A DNA stretch of 64,000 nucleotides from Nectonema munidae (lineage: Eukaryota > Nematomorpha > Nectonematoida > Nectonematidae). Position numbers and translations under genes: made by a program. Below the pieces are notes generated by a model, which did not search any database, had not been told where the DNA came from, and saw only the letters and a list, made by a program, of their open reading frames with translations. The stretch covers positions 558,001 through 622,000 of the forward strand of contig JAUIRK010001050.1 in the NCBI GenBank assembly GCA_030549495.1, given 5' to 3'. Shown here one piece after another: positions 35,190 to 46,959 of the stretch (position 1 is the first letter of the stretch; each line of letters opens with the position of its first letter).

Positions 35190-35912
35190 TTCAAATGATA
35201 GTAATGGTTAGTTACCTTAACTATTATTAATCAAAGTAAAAAACACTTAAATTTAGAGAAAAAAGATACCAATTCATAATTTTGAGATTTATTTAAATGC
35301 TTAAATTTGAATCCTTTTTTAAGGATAAATACATTAAATTTTTTCTAATAATATTATATTTTTCACCATTTTATCTTTGCATATTTAGTTAGTTGGGAAT
35401 TCTGGAAAAGTGTAATTGTAGCCATCATACCTATCATACTAGCAGGTAAAAAATTTAATTATATCAATTATATTTTATAAAATTATTTAAATACCCCAAA
35501 AACTTTCATCCTATTCGTGTCGGGATATTTTTATTTCTTCGGTGACTTGGGGCTATTTTAACCCCCCCCCCTGTTTTATTTTTCTCTTAAAATATTTAAT
35601 ATTTTTACAAAATTCTGGCATGAACCTACTAAATAATTGATTGCAAATCTGATTTGGTCCCATTTAAAAAATAGAAGTTTCTCAATTTCATTATAACATT
35701 TTTTGTCAATATATAGACAGGAAACTACTATTATATATTTAAGCCCAATCGTTAAAATAATTTCTTTCTTGATATAATAATAATTTTATCCATTTCATAA
35801 ATAGTGATGAGACCAAATTTCTACTCAAAACGACCTCAGATCATGTTCGATAAAGCTCATAAAATTTATATTTCTCAAGAAATTTTTCAATAATAACCTT
35901 ATAGATGCGTTA

Positions 35913-37503
35913 CAGTGAAATCTCTCAATACTGGAAACTCCCTGGACCGTCCAAATAGTTGGCTTTTCAATAACGTTCAGTTTTCCAGAATGAAGTTTAT
36001 TTATTACTACAAAGATCAATGTTGTCGAAGTACAATACACGAGCCTACTATTCCTAGCCTAAAAATGTAGGTCTGGCCCAGAGAGTTTATATTGAATATT
36101 TTTAGACTTATTTGTTTATTAATGTAAATGTACATTTTTTTTGGCAAATAATAACAAAAATAAAAATCTTGGTGTTAGGAAAGAAGAGTGCTGATGTTAG
36201 GAAAGAAATTTGGAATTGACTTGCTTTAACATTTTTTCTAATCAATGTATAAAGCACGCAAAATAGTAAAAGTATACCAAACCATAGGTAACAAGTTTAT
36301 TTACATAAAAATCTCATTTAATTTACAAAATCTTGACTTTATATTGTTTACATTAAAAATTTAGTTTTAAAAAAATAATTTACATAGCCATTTCATGATT
36401 TTTTAAAGCAAGCGCTAACGACGTTTTTTACTATTCGTTTTTTTTTCTGACAATTTTTCTCGACAGACTCGGTCAATTCTTGAATTTGACCCAATAAAAC
36501 AACGCTGTCTCCTGCTTTAGCACGGATACCATTCTTTAATTTTTCCAACATCGACAACATCTCTTTTAAGGTTAGCTCCTTCCCATCATCTACGTTCTCT
36601 TCTTCACATTCTTCTACATCCACAACCGCTTTAATTTCCACTTTTTTGTCTCTACCGTCATTCTCGACGAGTTGTTGTTCCCAATCATTTCCAATTTCTT
36701 CCATTGGCAGATGATCATCTTATATGGGCATCTACATGAACCTCGTTGTTCATTTGAATTGCTAGCTCCTCGACTTCTGTTTCCACATCATTAACTTTGT
36801 TTCCACATCATTAGCTTGAAGCACTTAGTGATTGCGGTGGTCTCTCGCCATGCAGCTGCTATTCAAAATAGGGCATCCAAAACAGGAACTATTAAATCGG
36901 CCGTGGATTTTACATCGTCTATTTTTGCGAGGACACTTCTCATCAGTTTTATTCTGTAGAGCCTTTCTTTTTTGGAGTCTCATTTGTTGGTTAAATCATT
37001 GAGGTAGTCTTCGAACAGTGTTCCCCTCATCCAGGCTTTCTTGTTTAATCTCCAAACAACAGGCAATGTCTTTCTTCTTGATGCTCAGTCTTATCACAAT
37101 TAAAGATGTTTTGTGGTTCGTATTCAGTACACAGTTCGACGATTTAAGGTTTCCATCCATAAACGATTTCTTGATTGACATCTCCCCTTTCACCACAAGC
37201 AATCATCTGCTTGATTTCATATCGTCACTTCCATTTGTTCATCCATCCCTCTGATGCACAAAAGTTAAGCAGATTCAGTTGTTCACTAGGCGTGATTATT
37301 GATTTGACATTCATTATTTGTTATAAAATAATAATTGTCTTTAACCCTAAGAAATACTTCCTTTCTTTTATTACATAACCTTAACAATACTGTTCATAGA
37401 TCCGATACTTCCCGTGTTTTGTTGTGGTTGCAATAAGCCTTATTTTTAACAGAACGATTTTACTGAACAATCTGTCCGGTATTTGGAATCGGGAGAGATT
37501 CGC
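35913..37503 (-). mobile_element. Tigger/pogo-like element, heavily deleted
   Basis: Left end TA + CAGTGAAATCTCTCAATACT continuing with CTGGACCGTCCAAATAG; right end complementary in part (GCGAATCTCTCCCGATTCC, CCGGACAGATTGTTCAG) + TA, the layout of Tigger termini. Minus-strand frames include an acidic, leucine-rich segment (VDDGKELTLKEMLSMLEKLK and LLGQIQELTESVEKNCQKKK) like the C-terminal tail of Tigger proteins. No DDE motif could be found, so the family call rests on the ends. Confidence 0.42.
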
Positions 37504-37644
37504 TATTCAGAAGGCATTTTATTAAGAAAAGAATAGGAAAAAATTTTGGACTTAAAAAATGTTAGGGTTAGCATGAGATCTTCAAAACACACAAATGCTA
37601 ACTATTTTTAGAGTGTGCCTCCTTAAAATTAATATCACCTACTT

Positions 37645-37730
37645 TAAACACACAAATATATAGTGGCTTTTGCTTCTGAAGCATATAAAATGCCTCCGAA
37701 GCTTTGCCAAGCTATCGATGTACACATATA
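37645..37730 (+). repeat. CTTCTGAAGCATATAAAATG repeat, copy 1
   Basis: TGGCTTTTGCTTCTGAAGCA, TATAAAATGCCTCCGAAGC and TTTGCCAAGCTATCGAT recur almost unchanged at 37903-37972. Contains the palindrome GCTTCTGAAGC. Confidence 0.7.
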
Positions 37731-37902
37731 TCACTTTTTTTCGAAAATTTTGATGTTTAATTAATAACTTTTTCAAAATTAGTTCAATTTTTATGAAATT
37801 TTGAAAAAAGGTTTTCTTGGTCTATATTAACAGTTATGAAAAGTTTGGTGAATTTATATTTTGTCAAAAAATTTATAAAAGTTTAACATTTTTTACATTT
37901 AC

Positions 37903-37972
37903 GTATATATAGTGACTTTTGCTTCTGAAGCATATAAAATGCCTCTGAAGCTTTGCCAAGCTATCGATATAT
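37903..37972 (+). repeat. CTTCTGAAGCATATAAAATG repeat, copy 2
   Basis: Second copy of the unit at 37645-37730, separated by 170 bp. The Tigger element starts directly after it, in its TATATATA tail. Confidence 0.7.
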
Positions 37973-37977
37973 ATATA

Positions 37978-40283
37978 CAGTAGAACTCCTCTAATGAGGT
38001 CACCATAGGGACCAAGTCTTTTGACCGTTATTTAGGATTGACCTCACTAAGGGAGTAGTCATGTTATTTGAGAGTAAAAGAATAACTGTTATAATCAATC
38101 GAAAACATTTATATTTTTTCTCTTCTTAATATTATTTAAATTATTACATGGTTAAAAAATTGAAAAATAAACTTAAAATGTCACAGAGAAATAAAATAAG
38201 TAAAATCTATAAGTTATTTTTATTTTGCAAAAAAACAGGTACTAATTTTACTTTTTAATAAAGTAGGTATCGTGTTGGCTTTTTTGCTAGCTGTCCTAAA
38301 ACCATTACTTGCTCAATGTCTTTTTCCAGTTTCCGTGCAAGATCATAGCTTTGTAACATTCCTCTTTTAAGTGCAAACTTTTTAAGATCGATTGCAGAGG
38401 TTAGAGCTCCAGAAAGATTTTTTTATAGAACATTGACTCTGACCAAGCAAATTATCTTCTATGTGCAAAGCCTCCGGATCTGATGATTTTAACCGAGGAC
38501 GTCTTGTACTAATTCTTCTTCACATGTACCAGTAAGTTCTTCAACGACGGGTAAATCATTATCAATTGATATGAATTCCGTGTCTGTCATAAGGTTTTCT
38601 ATTTCACAGCGCTGAGAGACTTCTTTGATAAGATCATCAAGTGAGATGCCCTGTTCAAGATTCAAAGATTGTGCAAGAACACCAAAACCACTCTTGCAAA
38701 AAAAGCCTCAACTGTAGAGGGCTTGATATCCTTAACAGAATCCGCTATCCATTCAATGGTGTTTAAAACAGTAATGGAGTGGAGGGAAAATTTCCATATT
38801 TTTCTGTTCTTGCAATAATGGAACTAAGAAGTTTTTTTCGATAATAACGTTTAAATGTATGAATTATGCCATGATCAAGAGGTTGTAGAACTGAGGTACA
38901 ATTAGCAGGAAAGAAAATAACTTTTATATTTTTCGTCTTAACATCTTTTGGATGGCCATGAGCGTTGTCTACAAACAACAAAACATTGTGTTTTTGCTTT
39001 TGCATCAGCTTATCAAATTCAAGCAGCCATTTACTGTAAAGTTCAGCAACCACCCAACCTTTTTTATTGGACTTTCATAAAACAGGAAAAGCTTCATTAG
39101 GAACATTTTTAAAACAACGTGACTTTTGAAATCTTCCTATAACGAGCGGTTTTTGGAATTCTCCATTCATATTAAAGCAAAGAACAACTGTTAAACGGTC
39201 TTTCGATTTTTTAAACCTTTGCACTTTTCACCAGAGGAATGTAGTGTTCGATCAGGAAGTTGACGAAAAAAAACGCCTGTCTCATCCATATTATATATAT
39301 TAGATTTGTCATATCGCTCTATCATTGATGGAAGCTTAGTTTTCCAATCAGAGACAAGACGTTTATCAACACTTTCGCTTTCTCCACAAGCTTAGAGGAT
39401 GAAATATTATAACGTTTACGCAAGCATCCATTTGAAACTTTGAAGTTAGAACGGTTTAAGTCCTGTGCGTAGCGTAGAGCTCGTTCTTGCATCAAAGGCC
39501 GACTAACAGTTTAATTAGGCAGCGCATTTTTGAAAGCATTCTCACATAACATGATTCCAGCTATCATTTGCTGTTGTTATATTTCTTCTTTTGCAGTCAC
39601 CCTGCTTGCTTATTTTTCAAAATATTTTGGACCTGAGTTCGACCAATGCCAAAGATTTCAGCGAGTTGTCTAGTACTTTTGCCTTGTCTCGCATTTATAA
39701 GATCAATTATTTATTGTAATATTAGTTCCTTTCTTTTACGACTTTCCATTTTGGAATTAATAAAAAAAACTGGAATAAATAAATTAGTGAATCTGGATAA
39801 TTAAAAATAAAACATAAACATTTAAATAAAGAATAAAAAAACTATGAACATATACCGAAGATCAAATCAACCAGAGACAAATAAGATAAAAGAAACCTTA
39901 ATGTTGCTGTAGCAAAAAATATGCATTGATTGAATAAAAAATATCGAATCAGAGAGGCCTGTCATATGTCACACACACACTGCCAGTGATGATGATGAAG
40001 AAAGCCACACAAACAGAAGCTTAGGAAGACTGATTTAAAAGTCGCAACTAAAAGTGTTTTTATTTTGATGTTAAAACTTGATCCCTTTGAAAATGTACCC
40101 AATTTCTCCGTTTTGACAAAAATATGCGATAATGGGTGACCGTAATACGCAATACGGGCGTGACCGTTATACTCAATAATTGTGCAATGTATAGAAATAT
40201 AAAAGAATTCGGGACTATACTTTCTGACCGTATTAGAAGCGTTGACCGCTGTCCAGGAGTGACCGTAGGGAGGAGTTCTACTG
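37978..40283 (-). mobile_element. Tigger/pogo transposon, 2.3 kb, transposase broken
   Basis: TA-flanked, with matching ends CAGTAGAACTCCTC and its complement GAGGAGTTCTACTG. The transposase runs on the minus strand from ATG 39749: MESRKRKELIL then a helix-turn-helix (STRQLAEIFGIGRTQVQNIL) typical of CENP-B/psq; then KSNIYNMDETGVFFRQLPDR (first catalytic Asp), VLLFVDNAHGHP (second), IKVIFFPANCTSVLQPLDHG (third Asp). Several stops and shifts interrupt it, including one right after the first twelve codons. The reading order and the ends leave no doubt about the family. Confidence 0.93.
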
Positions 40284-40635
40284 TATATATTTTATATATA
40301 TGACATAGTCATGGTAGCTCTTACTCTTTGGAAATTTTCACATTGCTTTTTTAGTAAATTGATGATTGAAATATTGACTAATCATCAAAAACGATTTTTT
40401 TTATTTGAGTTTTTTGGGAAAATTGAGCTTTTTTCAACAAAAAAATTTTTACCGAAATGTCAAACTTGATTAATAATTCCACACATTATTTCACTCTAAT
40501 TGAGAAAACTAAATCCGGAAATGAAGTGAGCATTTATTTTTTGACACATTTTTTCACAGTAACTTTAAAAACTTAGCCAGTGTCAAAAAATTTCGTAAGC
40601 AATTTGATCATCAACCAAAATATTGATTGACATTT

Positions 40636-40740
40636 TCTGGTTGGAGATGAATCATGTAGTACAAAGTTTGGAGATGAATCATTGGTATATAGTTGGAGAA
40701 AAAATATGCATGCATAAGGGTTGGAGATAACATGCAAGTT
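40636..40740 (+). repeat. GGTTGGAGAT interspersed short repeat
   Basis: (G/T)TTGGAGATGAATCAT and related GTTGGAGAWAA motifs occur four times at about 27-bp spacing. Confidence 0.5.
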
Positions 40741-41098
40741 GTCTACCCGCGTTCAACCGTACAGGTTATGAGATATATATATACATGATTATAAAATTTC
40801 AAGAGTGTATCTAATGTAGACACTTAGTTATAAACTATAAACATTATAATATAAAAATTTTGTTGAAAAAAATGTACATTCGATTTTGATTGGCAGTTTT
40901 TGAAATTAGAGGATATTCAACTACCGTGAAATAGTATCAAAAGATGCATCTAGTGATTTTAGGAAAAGTTACAAAGTTTAAAGGCACATAATTCAGCTAA
41001 TTTTGTACAATGGGAATTTTAGTTGAGGGGTGGGGGGAGGTTTAAAATGACCCCGGCACTGATAGGGTTAAGCATTATAAAGGCAGATGTTTTGATTC

Positions 41099-41302
41099 AG
41101 TATTTGTAAAGCAAAATGAAAAATCTATTCAATTCTTTCTACGGATAAAAAGATTTTATTTCTAAACAAAATAAATGAATATATTTTTTTATTCAATATT
41201 AGTATTTGTAAAGCAAAATGAAAAATCTATTCAATTCTTTCTACGGATAAAAAGATTTTATTTCTAAACAAAATAAATGAATATATTTTTTTATTCAATA
41301 TT
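41099..41302 (+). repeat. Perfect 102-bp tandem duplication
   Basis: Units 41099-41200 and 41201-41302 are identical, each starting AGTATTTGTAAAGC and ending ATTCAATATT. Recent, or a copy-number slip. Confidence 0.9.
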
Positions 41303-42096
41303 CCAACTTATGTTAAATTATCCAATATACAAAGATCGCAAAAATAAGTATACTTATTTTCTTATTCAATTAAACACAGTAGATATACGAATCAAAGTCT
41401 AACTATGATTCGTAAAATTAAACAAAATTTTGGACGTTTGTATGTTTAAATAATACTATGAAACAAATTTATGCTCAGCTAACGTAGATTGTTAGTTAGT
41501 GAAGTAAAGTAGTTGGATTTTGAAAATTAGTTTAATCATTTAATTGGCTTAGTAATTCAGGTAAGTATTAGTTAGCACATTAGTTATGTAAAAATGATAA
41601 AAAAAATCTTTTTCAGCTTTTTTGATGAATTTTTGAAAGTGATAAGAGCTGACTGGAATTTTGAAAAATAAATAAATAATTCAAAAAATTATAATTTATA
41701 TAAAATTTAAAAGAATTTTTAGTCATTTGAGTAGAATATATCTCGAAAAAGAGTAAATATTTTTTACTTTATATAATAAATCAAAAGTCAAACCGGTTTA
41801 CATTTCGACTTGAAAAATTTTCATTCATATAATTATATCCTTGAAGTAATAGCTTTTGCATTTTAATTTTTATTTTAGCTTTTGGTAAGTTTTAAATCCA
41901 ATATTTAATAACATGAAAATGAGAATTTTTGATTATTTTAGTCACCTTAGGAGGTATAAAAATTTCTATACATAATATTGATACGTAGAATACTTATTTG
42001 AGTTTTTATTATCATAAGACAATGTTTCATAATAATGATTAATTAATTATTTATCCCTACCCAAAATTTAATTCTGAAAAGATTGAAAAAATACTG
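41303..42096. other. No gene seen
   Basis: AT-rich spacer between the tandem duplication and the second hAT MITE. Confidence 0.5.
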
Positions 42097-42104
42097 TTCT
42101 AGAG

Positions 42105-42300
42105 CAGCGATTTTCAAACTTTTTTTACTGCGACCGATAGCAAGAATAAACAGTTTGCATCGCGACGCTTAATACTTAAGTCTAATTAAACAAACTCTGT
42201 TCACTATAAGTTCATTTATTCAGCATCTTTTTTGTCACGACCCATTTTATTTTTCTCGCGACCCAGTGAAGAGTCGGGACCCACAGTTTGATAAACGCTG
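42105..42300. mobile_element. hAT MITE, copy 2 (shorter form of 30029-30332)
   Basis: Ends CAGCGATTTTCAAACTTTTT and the complement of CACAGTTTGATAAACGCTG, with perfect 8-bp target duplication TTCTAGAG (42097-42104, 42301-42308). Same order as copy 1 but lacks about 108 bp of the middle. Confidence 0.92.
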
Positions 42301-42751
42301 TTCTAGAGTATTCAACACAAACACTTTATACGTATATGCACGTATTTATATGTTTGCGAACTTGCCGTATAATGAAAGTAACAATTTATTACATAATGAT
42401 ATAGTTGACAATATGAAATTAGATGCTCATTGAAACATACAACGGCTGCGATTCTTTACAACGAAACCATTCCGAAGCTTTCAGCTTCGTAGTTTCAAGA
42501 TATTTTTCCTATTTGATTGTACTATTATTTTTATTTATACAATAGAGAATTTGCTAGAGCAAAATTTAATAAAATAAAGTTATAAAAGTGGAAAGAAGTT
42601 ATGAATAGAAAGTATTTAACTTTACATAAAATCAAAAGGTTAACAAAAAATATACAAAGACAGTGAAAAATTATGCGAAAATGAAAAATAATAAAAATTA
42701 CACTCAACTAAAGACAAAAACGTCAATTCAGTTAAGTTATTAAAAGCCAAG

Positions 42752-42881
42752 TTAACCGGTTAACGGCCAGAGTCGACTATACAAAAATAAAATCGTCTGC
42801 GTTTATCAATGCTCCTTAATACAAATCTTCTGCTTTACATTAGATATCGTCTGATTATTATTGTGGTCGTTAACGGGTTAA
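42752..42881 (-). mobile_element. piggyBac-type MITE, TTAA family, copy 3
   Basis: TTAACCGGTTAACGGCC at the left, GGTCGTTAACGGGTTAA at the right, 130 bp. Opposite orientation to copies 1 and 2 (TAGATATCGTCTG lies at the right). Close to copy 1 in sequence. Confidence 0.78.
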
Positions 42882-42937
42882 CTTCGATAAAAGTTAAATT
42901 CGAATGCACGTAGGATCGCTGAACCAGTAGCCCTGAA

Positions 42938-43745
42938 ATGGCCACGCCGCAAAAAAGAGTGCGATCCCGTAAAAGCAGGCCTGAAGTCGCTGCATTGAAC
43001 GGCGATCTAAGGACCCGTCGCTCAGAAACAAATTTGTAAATGCAATAAGCTTAATGAGAAATATTGGTGTTATTCAAGTTGATCCATCTTTCTTCCAAAG
43101 ACACAAGTTCTTATGCAAATTTCTTCATTTTGTATAGATTAAATTCGCAAAAAATGGTCAATTGTGAAATTTTAATTTGAGGATTGATCTACCATTTTAA
43201 CTTTAAATCTTGTTCTTCTTTTCAAATTTGTCTTTTTCACTCCTACGAAAATATTATACTTATTTTTGGTATTTAAATACACATTTATTCTTTTAAAAAA
43301 TCTTTCACTTTTGATTTTTTATTAAGGCATTCCAATAGAATCGCTATCCAGATATTTGTTAGAAACAGGTTAATTCAATTATCATTAACTTTCTCTTTAT
43401 TAAACACTTGTATTTTAGTCTTAAAGGAGATTTAATCTTCTTTAAATGGATTTCGGCAAAAAGAGCAAAGGCAAATTTTCTCCAAAAAAGATACATTCTT
43501 CAGATTTGTAAATAAATAAATTTTCAAAATTCAAAAATTTACTCATAAAAAAGCAAAATATTTCAAGAAAAGGCGTTTTGTGTTTCCTTCTATAAATATT
43601 GAACCATCAGAAGGCAGACAAACGCACGGTAAATAGCCTACAAAAGGTTTTCTTTCTTTCTATTCATTTCCTATATTTTTCGCATCTCTTTGCCTTATTT
43701 ATAGATATTCATAGTTTGCAGTACTCAGGCACATCGTACCTGTAA
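42938..43745 (+). CDS. Candidate host exons in a GC-richer islet
   Basis: A tract from about 42895 to 43035 is clearly richer in G+C than its surroundings. It holds an ATG at 42938 opening a basic peptide, MATPQKRVRSRKSRPEV and so on (33 codons to TAA at 43037; a GTAAAT donor at 43036 lies just before the stop). Downstream are further exon-like pieces: a second ATG frame near 43449 starting MDFGKKSKGKFSPKK and ending at a GTAAAT donor; 43568-43628 encoding KRRFVFPSINIEPSEGRQTH, donor GTAAAT; and 43705-43745, acceptor TTATAG, continuing in phase as DIHSLQYSGTSYL then TAA. The last two join in phase; the joins to the earlier pieces are not settled (direct joining gives stops). No family recognised. 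A 14-of-16 match of AGTAGCCCTGAAATGG to a conserved 28S rRNA stretch was noted but does not extend. Confidence 0.35.
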
Positions 43746-45264
43746 AAATTCTTTGCTAACAATCAATAGCAAGACATTTAATTAACAAAAAGATCTAACA
43801 CCAAGAAATGAACTAAAAAAATTATTTGTCTAAAATCTTTGATAAGAGGTCATTGCATATTAATATTATATCATCAGTACGATGGTGATATTCTCAAGAA
43901 GAAAATTAAAAAATGAGCTCATACATTAGCTTCAGTATTTAAACAAACGAAATTTTGAAGCAAAATTATTTTTGTCTAAAATCATAAATGAGAAGTCGTT
44001 TCATTTCAAAAAGTCTTGCTTCTAATGATTCTTCGTCTATTAAGTTAATCAAAAGGTTTTCAAAGAAAAACTACAAAATGGAATCTGCTATTTTCAGTAT
44101 CAATCCAAACATTCTTTCCTCTTTATTCAAAAATCAGGATATCTTTTTTTAGATGTGAACTGTTATCACGTGCACAATTTTTATTCTCATCGTCAGTGCA
44201 CGACTTGTTAACGATTTAAGCACACTAGATCACAATGTAAAAAGATAGGTACGCCTGTTTGCTAAATCTGTTCTAGTAATCACAAGGGTAATGAGTGTTT
44301 AAACAGGAATGATGAATAGGTTTAAATGTGCTAAGTGTTTCAAACACATTCACATCATTCTCTTCGACTTCAATGTCCTATAGTAAATCAAAGAGAAAAT
44401 GTCATGATAAATGCATTATTGTATGAGTCCTAACCGGATCGAATTATTCTGTTAAAAGCTCCAGGAGCTATTACTCTACTTCAAAATTTTTATACTGTTT
44501 GTGCTTGACCAATTTTATTTTTAAAACAGGACTGTAGGTTCCTTGACTTCTCTGGAACGTGTAAGTCGGATTTTTGTATAACCACATAGTGGGTAGAACT
44601 ATGGAAGCATTTTTATGTATGCTCCATTGTGAAAACTAATAATTCACACAAAGTTATGGAAAAAATAGCATTTGTGTGTTTAAAGATGGTATTAATTTTA
44701 AAGAGGCATACACTAAAATTAGTTAGCATTTGTGTGTTTTCATGTAATTTTAAGGAGGCATAGAACAAGCTTAGAGGTGTATTCGATAAAATTTAAATTT
44801 AAATGCCTCTATGTTGTTTAAAACATGATATTTTTGAACAATAGTGCTTTTTTGTTGAAAGATTAAACTAGTTCTAACGTAAAACTGCTTTACTCAATGT
44901 AAAAAGTAACCTTTATTTTCTTTTTTATTGATAAAAGTATTCTCAACGGTTGTATTCCCTAGATACATTTCATTTGACTGAGAAAAAGAATTTAGTTATG
45001 AACAAACACTTAAATGTGTCTAAATTACCAAGGGGGACTTGTTGGTAAAAAAGAGGAAGAAAAAATTTTAATCAAAATTTTGTTTCAGTGGTCAAACCAC
45101 ATATTGGCTCTAAAATTCCATTAGTTTACTCAAAAAAGTAAAAAAAATAAATTCATCTGACAGCTCTTTAAACTTACATGTTCTTTTAAAACTACCTTAC
45201 ATATTTATTTAACATCAAAATTTTGATCTAAAATAAGCAATGGAGTAAAAAGCCCAACAGTGGC
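43746..45264. other. No gene recognised
   Basis: AT-rich; contains the inverted repeat copy at 44658-44745. Probably includes the left end of the piggyBac element near 45000-45260, but its terminus was not identified. Confidence 0.45.
44658..44745 (-). repeat. TTTGTGTGTTTAAAG repeat, inverted copy of 37583-37655
   Basis: GCATTTGTGTGTTTAAAGA, TATTAATTTTAAAGAGGCA and TAGTTAGCATTTGTGTGTTT read, in reverse, the sequence at 37583-37655. Short dispersed family, origin unclear. Confidence 0.6.
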
Positions 45265-46920
45265 ATGCGAAGGTTAGCTTTGATCTACTCTTCGAACCTT
45301 TGCGTCAAGTTTGCTTCTTTTTTCAAGTTTGTAAAACTTTTTAACTTTATGTCTCTAATCAATGAAATTAGAAATTTACTGCAAAAAAGCACTCCTATTC
45401 AAGAGAATGTCGAATCTTCAGATAGTTCTGAATCTGACATTCAAGAAAATTTTCATCATCTTTCTGATAGTGAATTTCGATAATTCTGATGATAATGCTA
45501 TTGAAAGCACTTGCCAAGCGTTTGCCAATCTTGGGTGGAAAAAACACCAATGCCTAAAAATTCTCAAATCAGAAAACATGATATTATAACTCTTCTCCCT
45601 GGACTCAAAGGCAAAAGTAAGAAGAAAAATTTAACTATTTTAGAGTCGTTTGACCTTTTTTTAATGATGTAATGATAAGTTCAATTGTACAAAACACAAA
45701 TGTTTTCATAAAATCTGTGCAAATGAATTACAAAGATGCTAGTCATTCAAGGGAAACTGATATTTTAGAAATTAACGCTTTTTTGGGTGTATTATTTATA
45801 ACGGGAGCGCTTCATTCAAATAATTTAAATTTTAATGGTATTTGGAATGACATCGGTTTTGGGTGCGACTTTATAAGAAGCGTAATGTCTTCCCAGAGAT
45901 TTTTATTTATATGTCGATGTTTGAGATTTGATGATAAAAGTACTAGAACAAGTAGACGAGAAATTGGCAGCAATTAGAGTTTTTTGATGCTTATGTAGAG
46001 AATTGTAGGTCATTATATAGTTCATACGTGTATCTTACTATTGAGGAGGCTATATTTCCTTTCAAGGGTAGATGTCGTTTTAGAATGTATTTTGGATCTT
46101 CAAAACCAAATAACTATGGAATCAGAGTTTATTATTCATTTGATACGAGATCCTTTTACACTTTAAATTTAGAAATTTATGTAAGAAAGCAAAAAGGTGA
46201 GAGGTTTCTTAGTAATTCTCCTAGAGAGGTGGTGATACGCTTGATCAAACCAATATCAGGGACTGGTCGAAACATCAGCACTGACAATTGGTACACAGGC
46301 AGGGACCTAGTACTTGATTTGAAAAAGACTCACGGGCTAACGCTTGTAGGAACAATTAGGAAAAACAGAAAAGGAATTCCTAAACACTTTACAAAGGACA
46401 TTAAAGATATATCTTCAAGTAAGTTTCTTTTTACAAAAGATTTGACTTTGATTTCTTGGATCCCTAAAAGAAATAAGGTCGATTTAGTAGAACAGCTTTC
46501 TTCTAAATATAATGTGGCGAGACGAACCAGAAGATGGCCAATGTGTATATTTTATGGGTTTAGCAGTAATGCGGGGATTAATGCTCATAAAGTTTACAAG
46601 TTGAGTAACCCTTCTTCAAGAACATCTTGAAGAAATTTTTTATTAAGTCTTGGCAAAGATCTTTGTTTAGAAAATATGAAAAGAAGATACCAAGAGGTAT
46701 CAAAATATTGATTTCATCTTGTGTAGAAAAAGATCGTCAAGAACAGCCCACAAGTTCAGGTTATCATTAAGTTTCAAGATGCAAGTTTTGCCCACGAAAA
46801 GAAGATAGAAAAACAAAAGTTGAATGCATGAAGTGTAAATGTCATATCTGTAAAAATCATGAAAGAGTACTGTGTGAAAATTGTGTATTGACAAATAAAT
46901 TTTTAAAAGTTTTATTTTTT
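45265..46920 (+). mobile_element. piggyBac transposon coding region, broken
   Basis: In order: acidic N-terminus with SSDSSESDIQENF; DILEINAFLGVLFITGALHS; FIRSVMSSQRFLFICRCLRF followed by DDKSTRTSRRE; after a shift, YLTIEEAIFPFKGRCRFRMY, KPNNYGIRVYYSF, GRNISTDNWYTGRDLVLDL (catalytic Asp), LTLVGTIRKNRKGIPK, and at 46770-46890 the cysteine-rich zinc domain CKFCPRKEDRK, CMKCKCHICKNHE, LCENC. This is the full domain order of a piggyBac transposase. Frame breaks lie near 45480, 45580, 45670, 45975 and 46630. Terminal repeats and flanking TTAA were looked for but not settled. Confidence 0.88.
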
Positions 46921-46959
46921 AGATGGCGTTAAGATATTTTTACTTAAGGTAAAAAATTT

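Noticed and set aside
35555-35575. Poly-C tract as a structured element
   Set aside because: It resembles, in reverse, a G-rich tract at 41020-41070 with a few shared words, but not enough to define a repeat family.
42921-42940. Similarity to a conserved 28S rRNA stretch (AGCCCTGAAATGG)
   Set aside because: The match is about 16 bases and neither side continues as 28S rRNA; an rRNA fragment is not supported.
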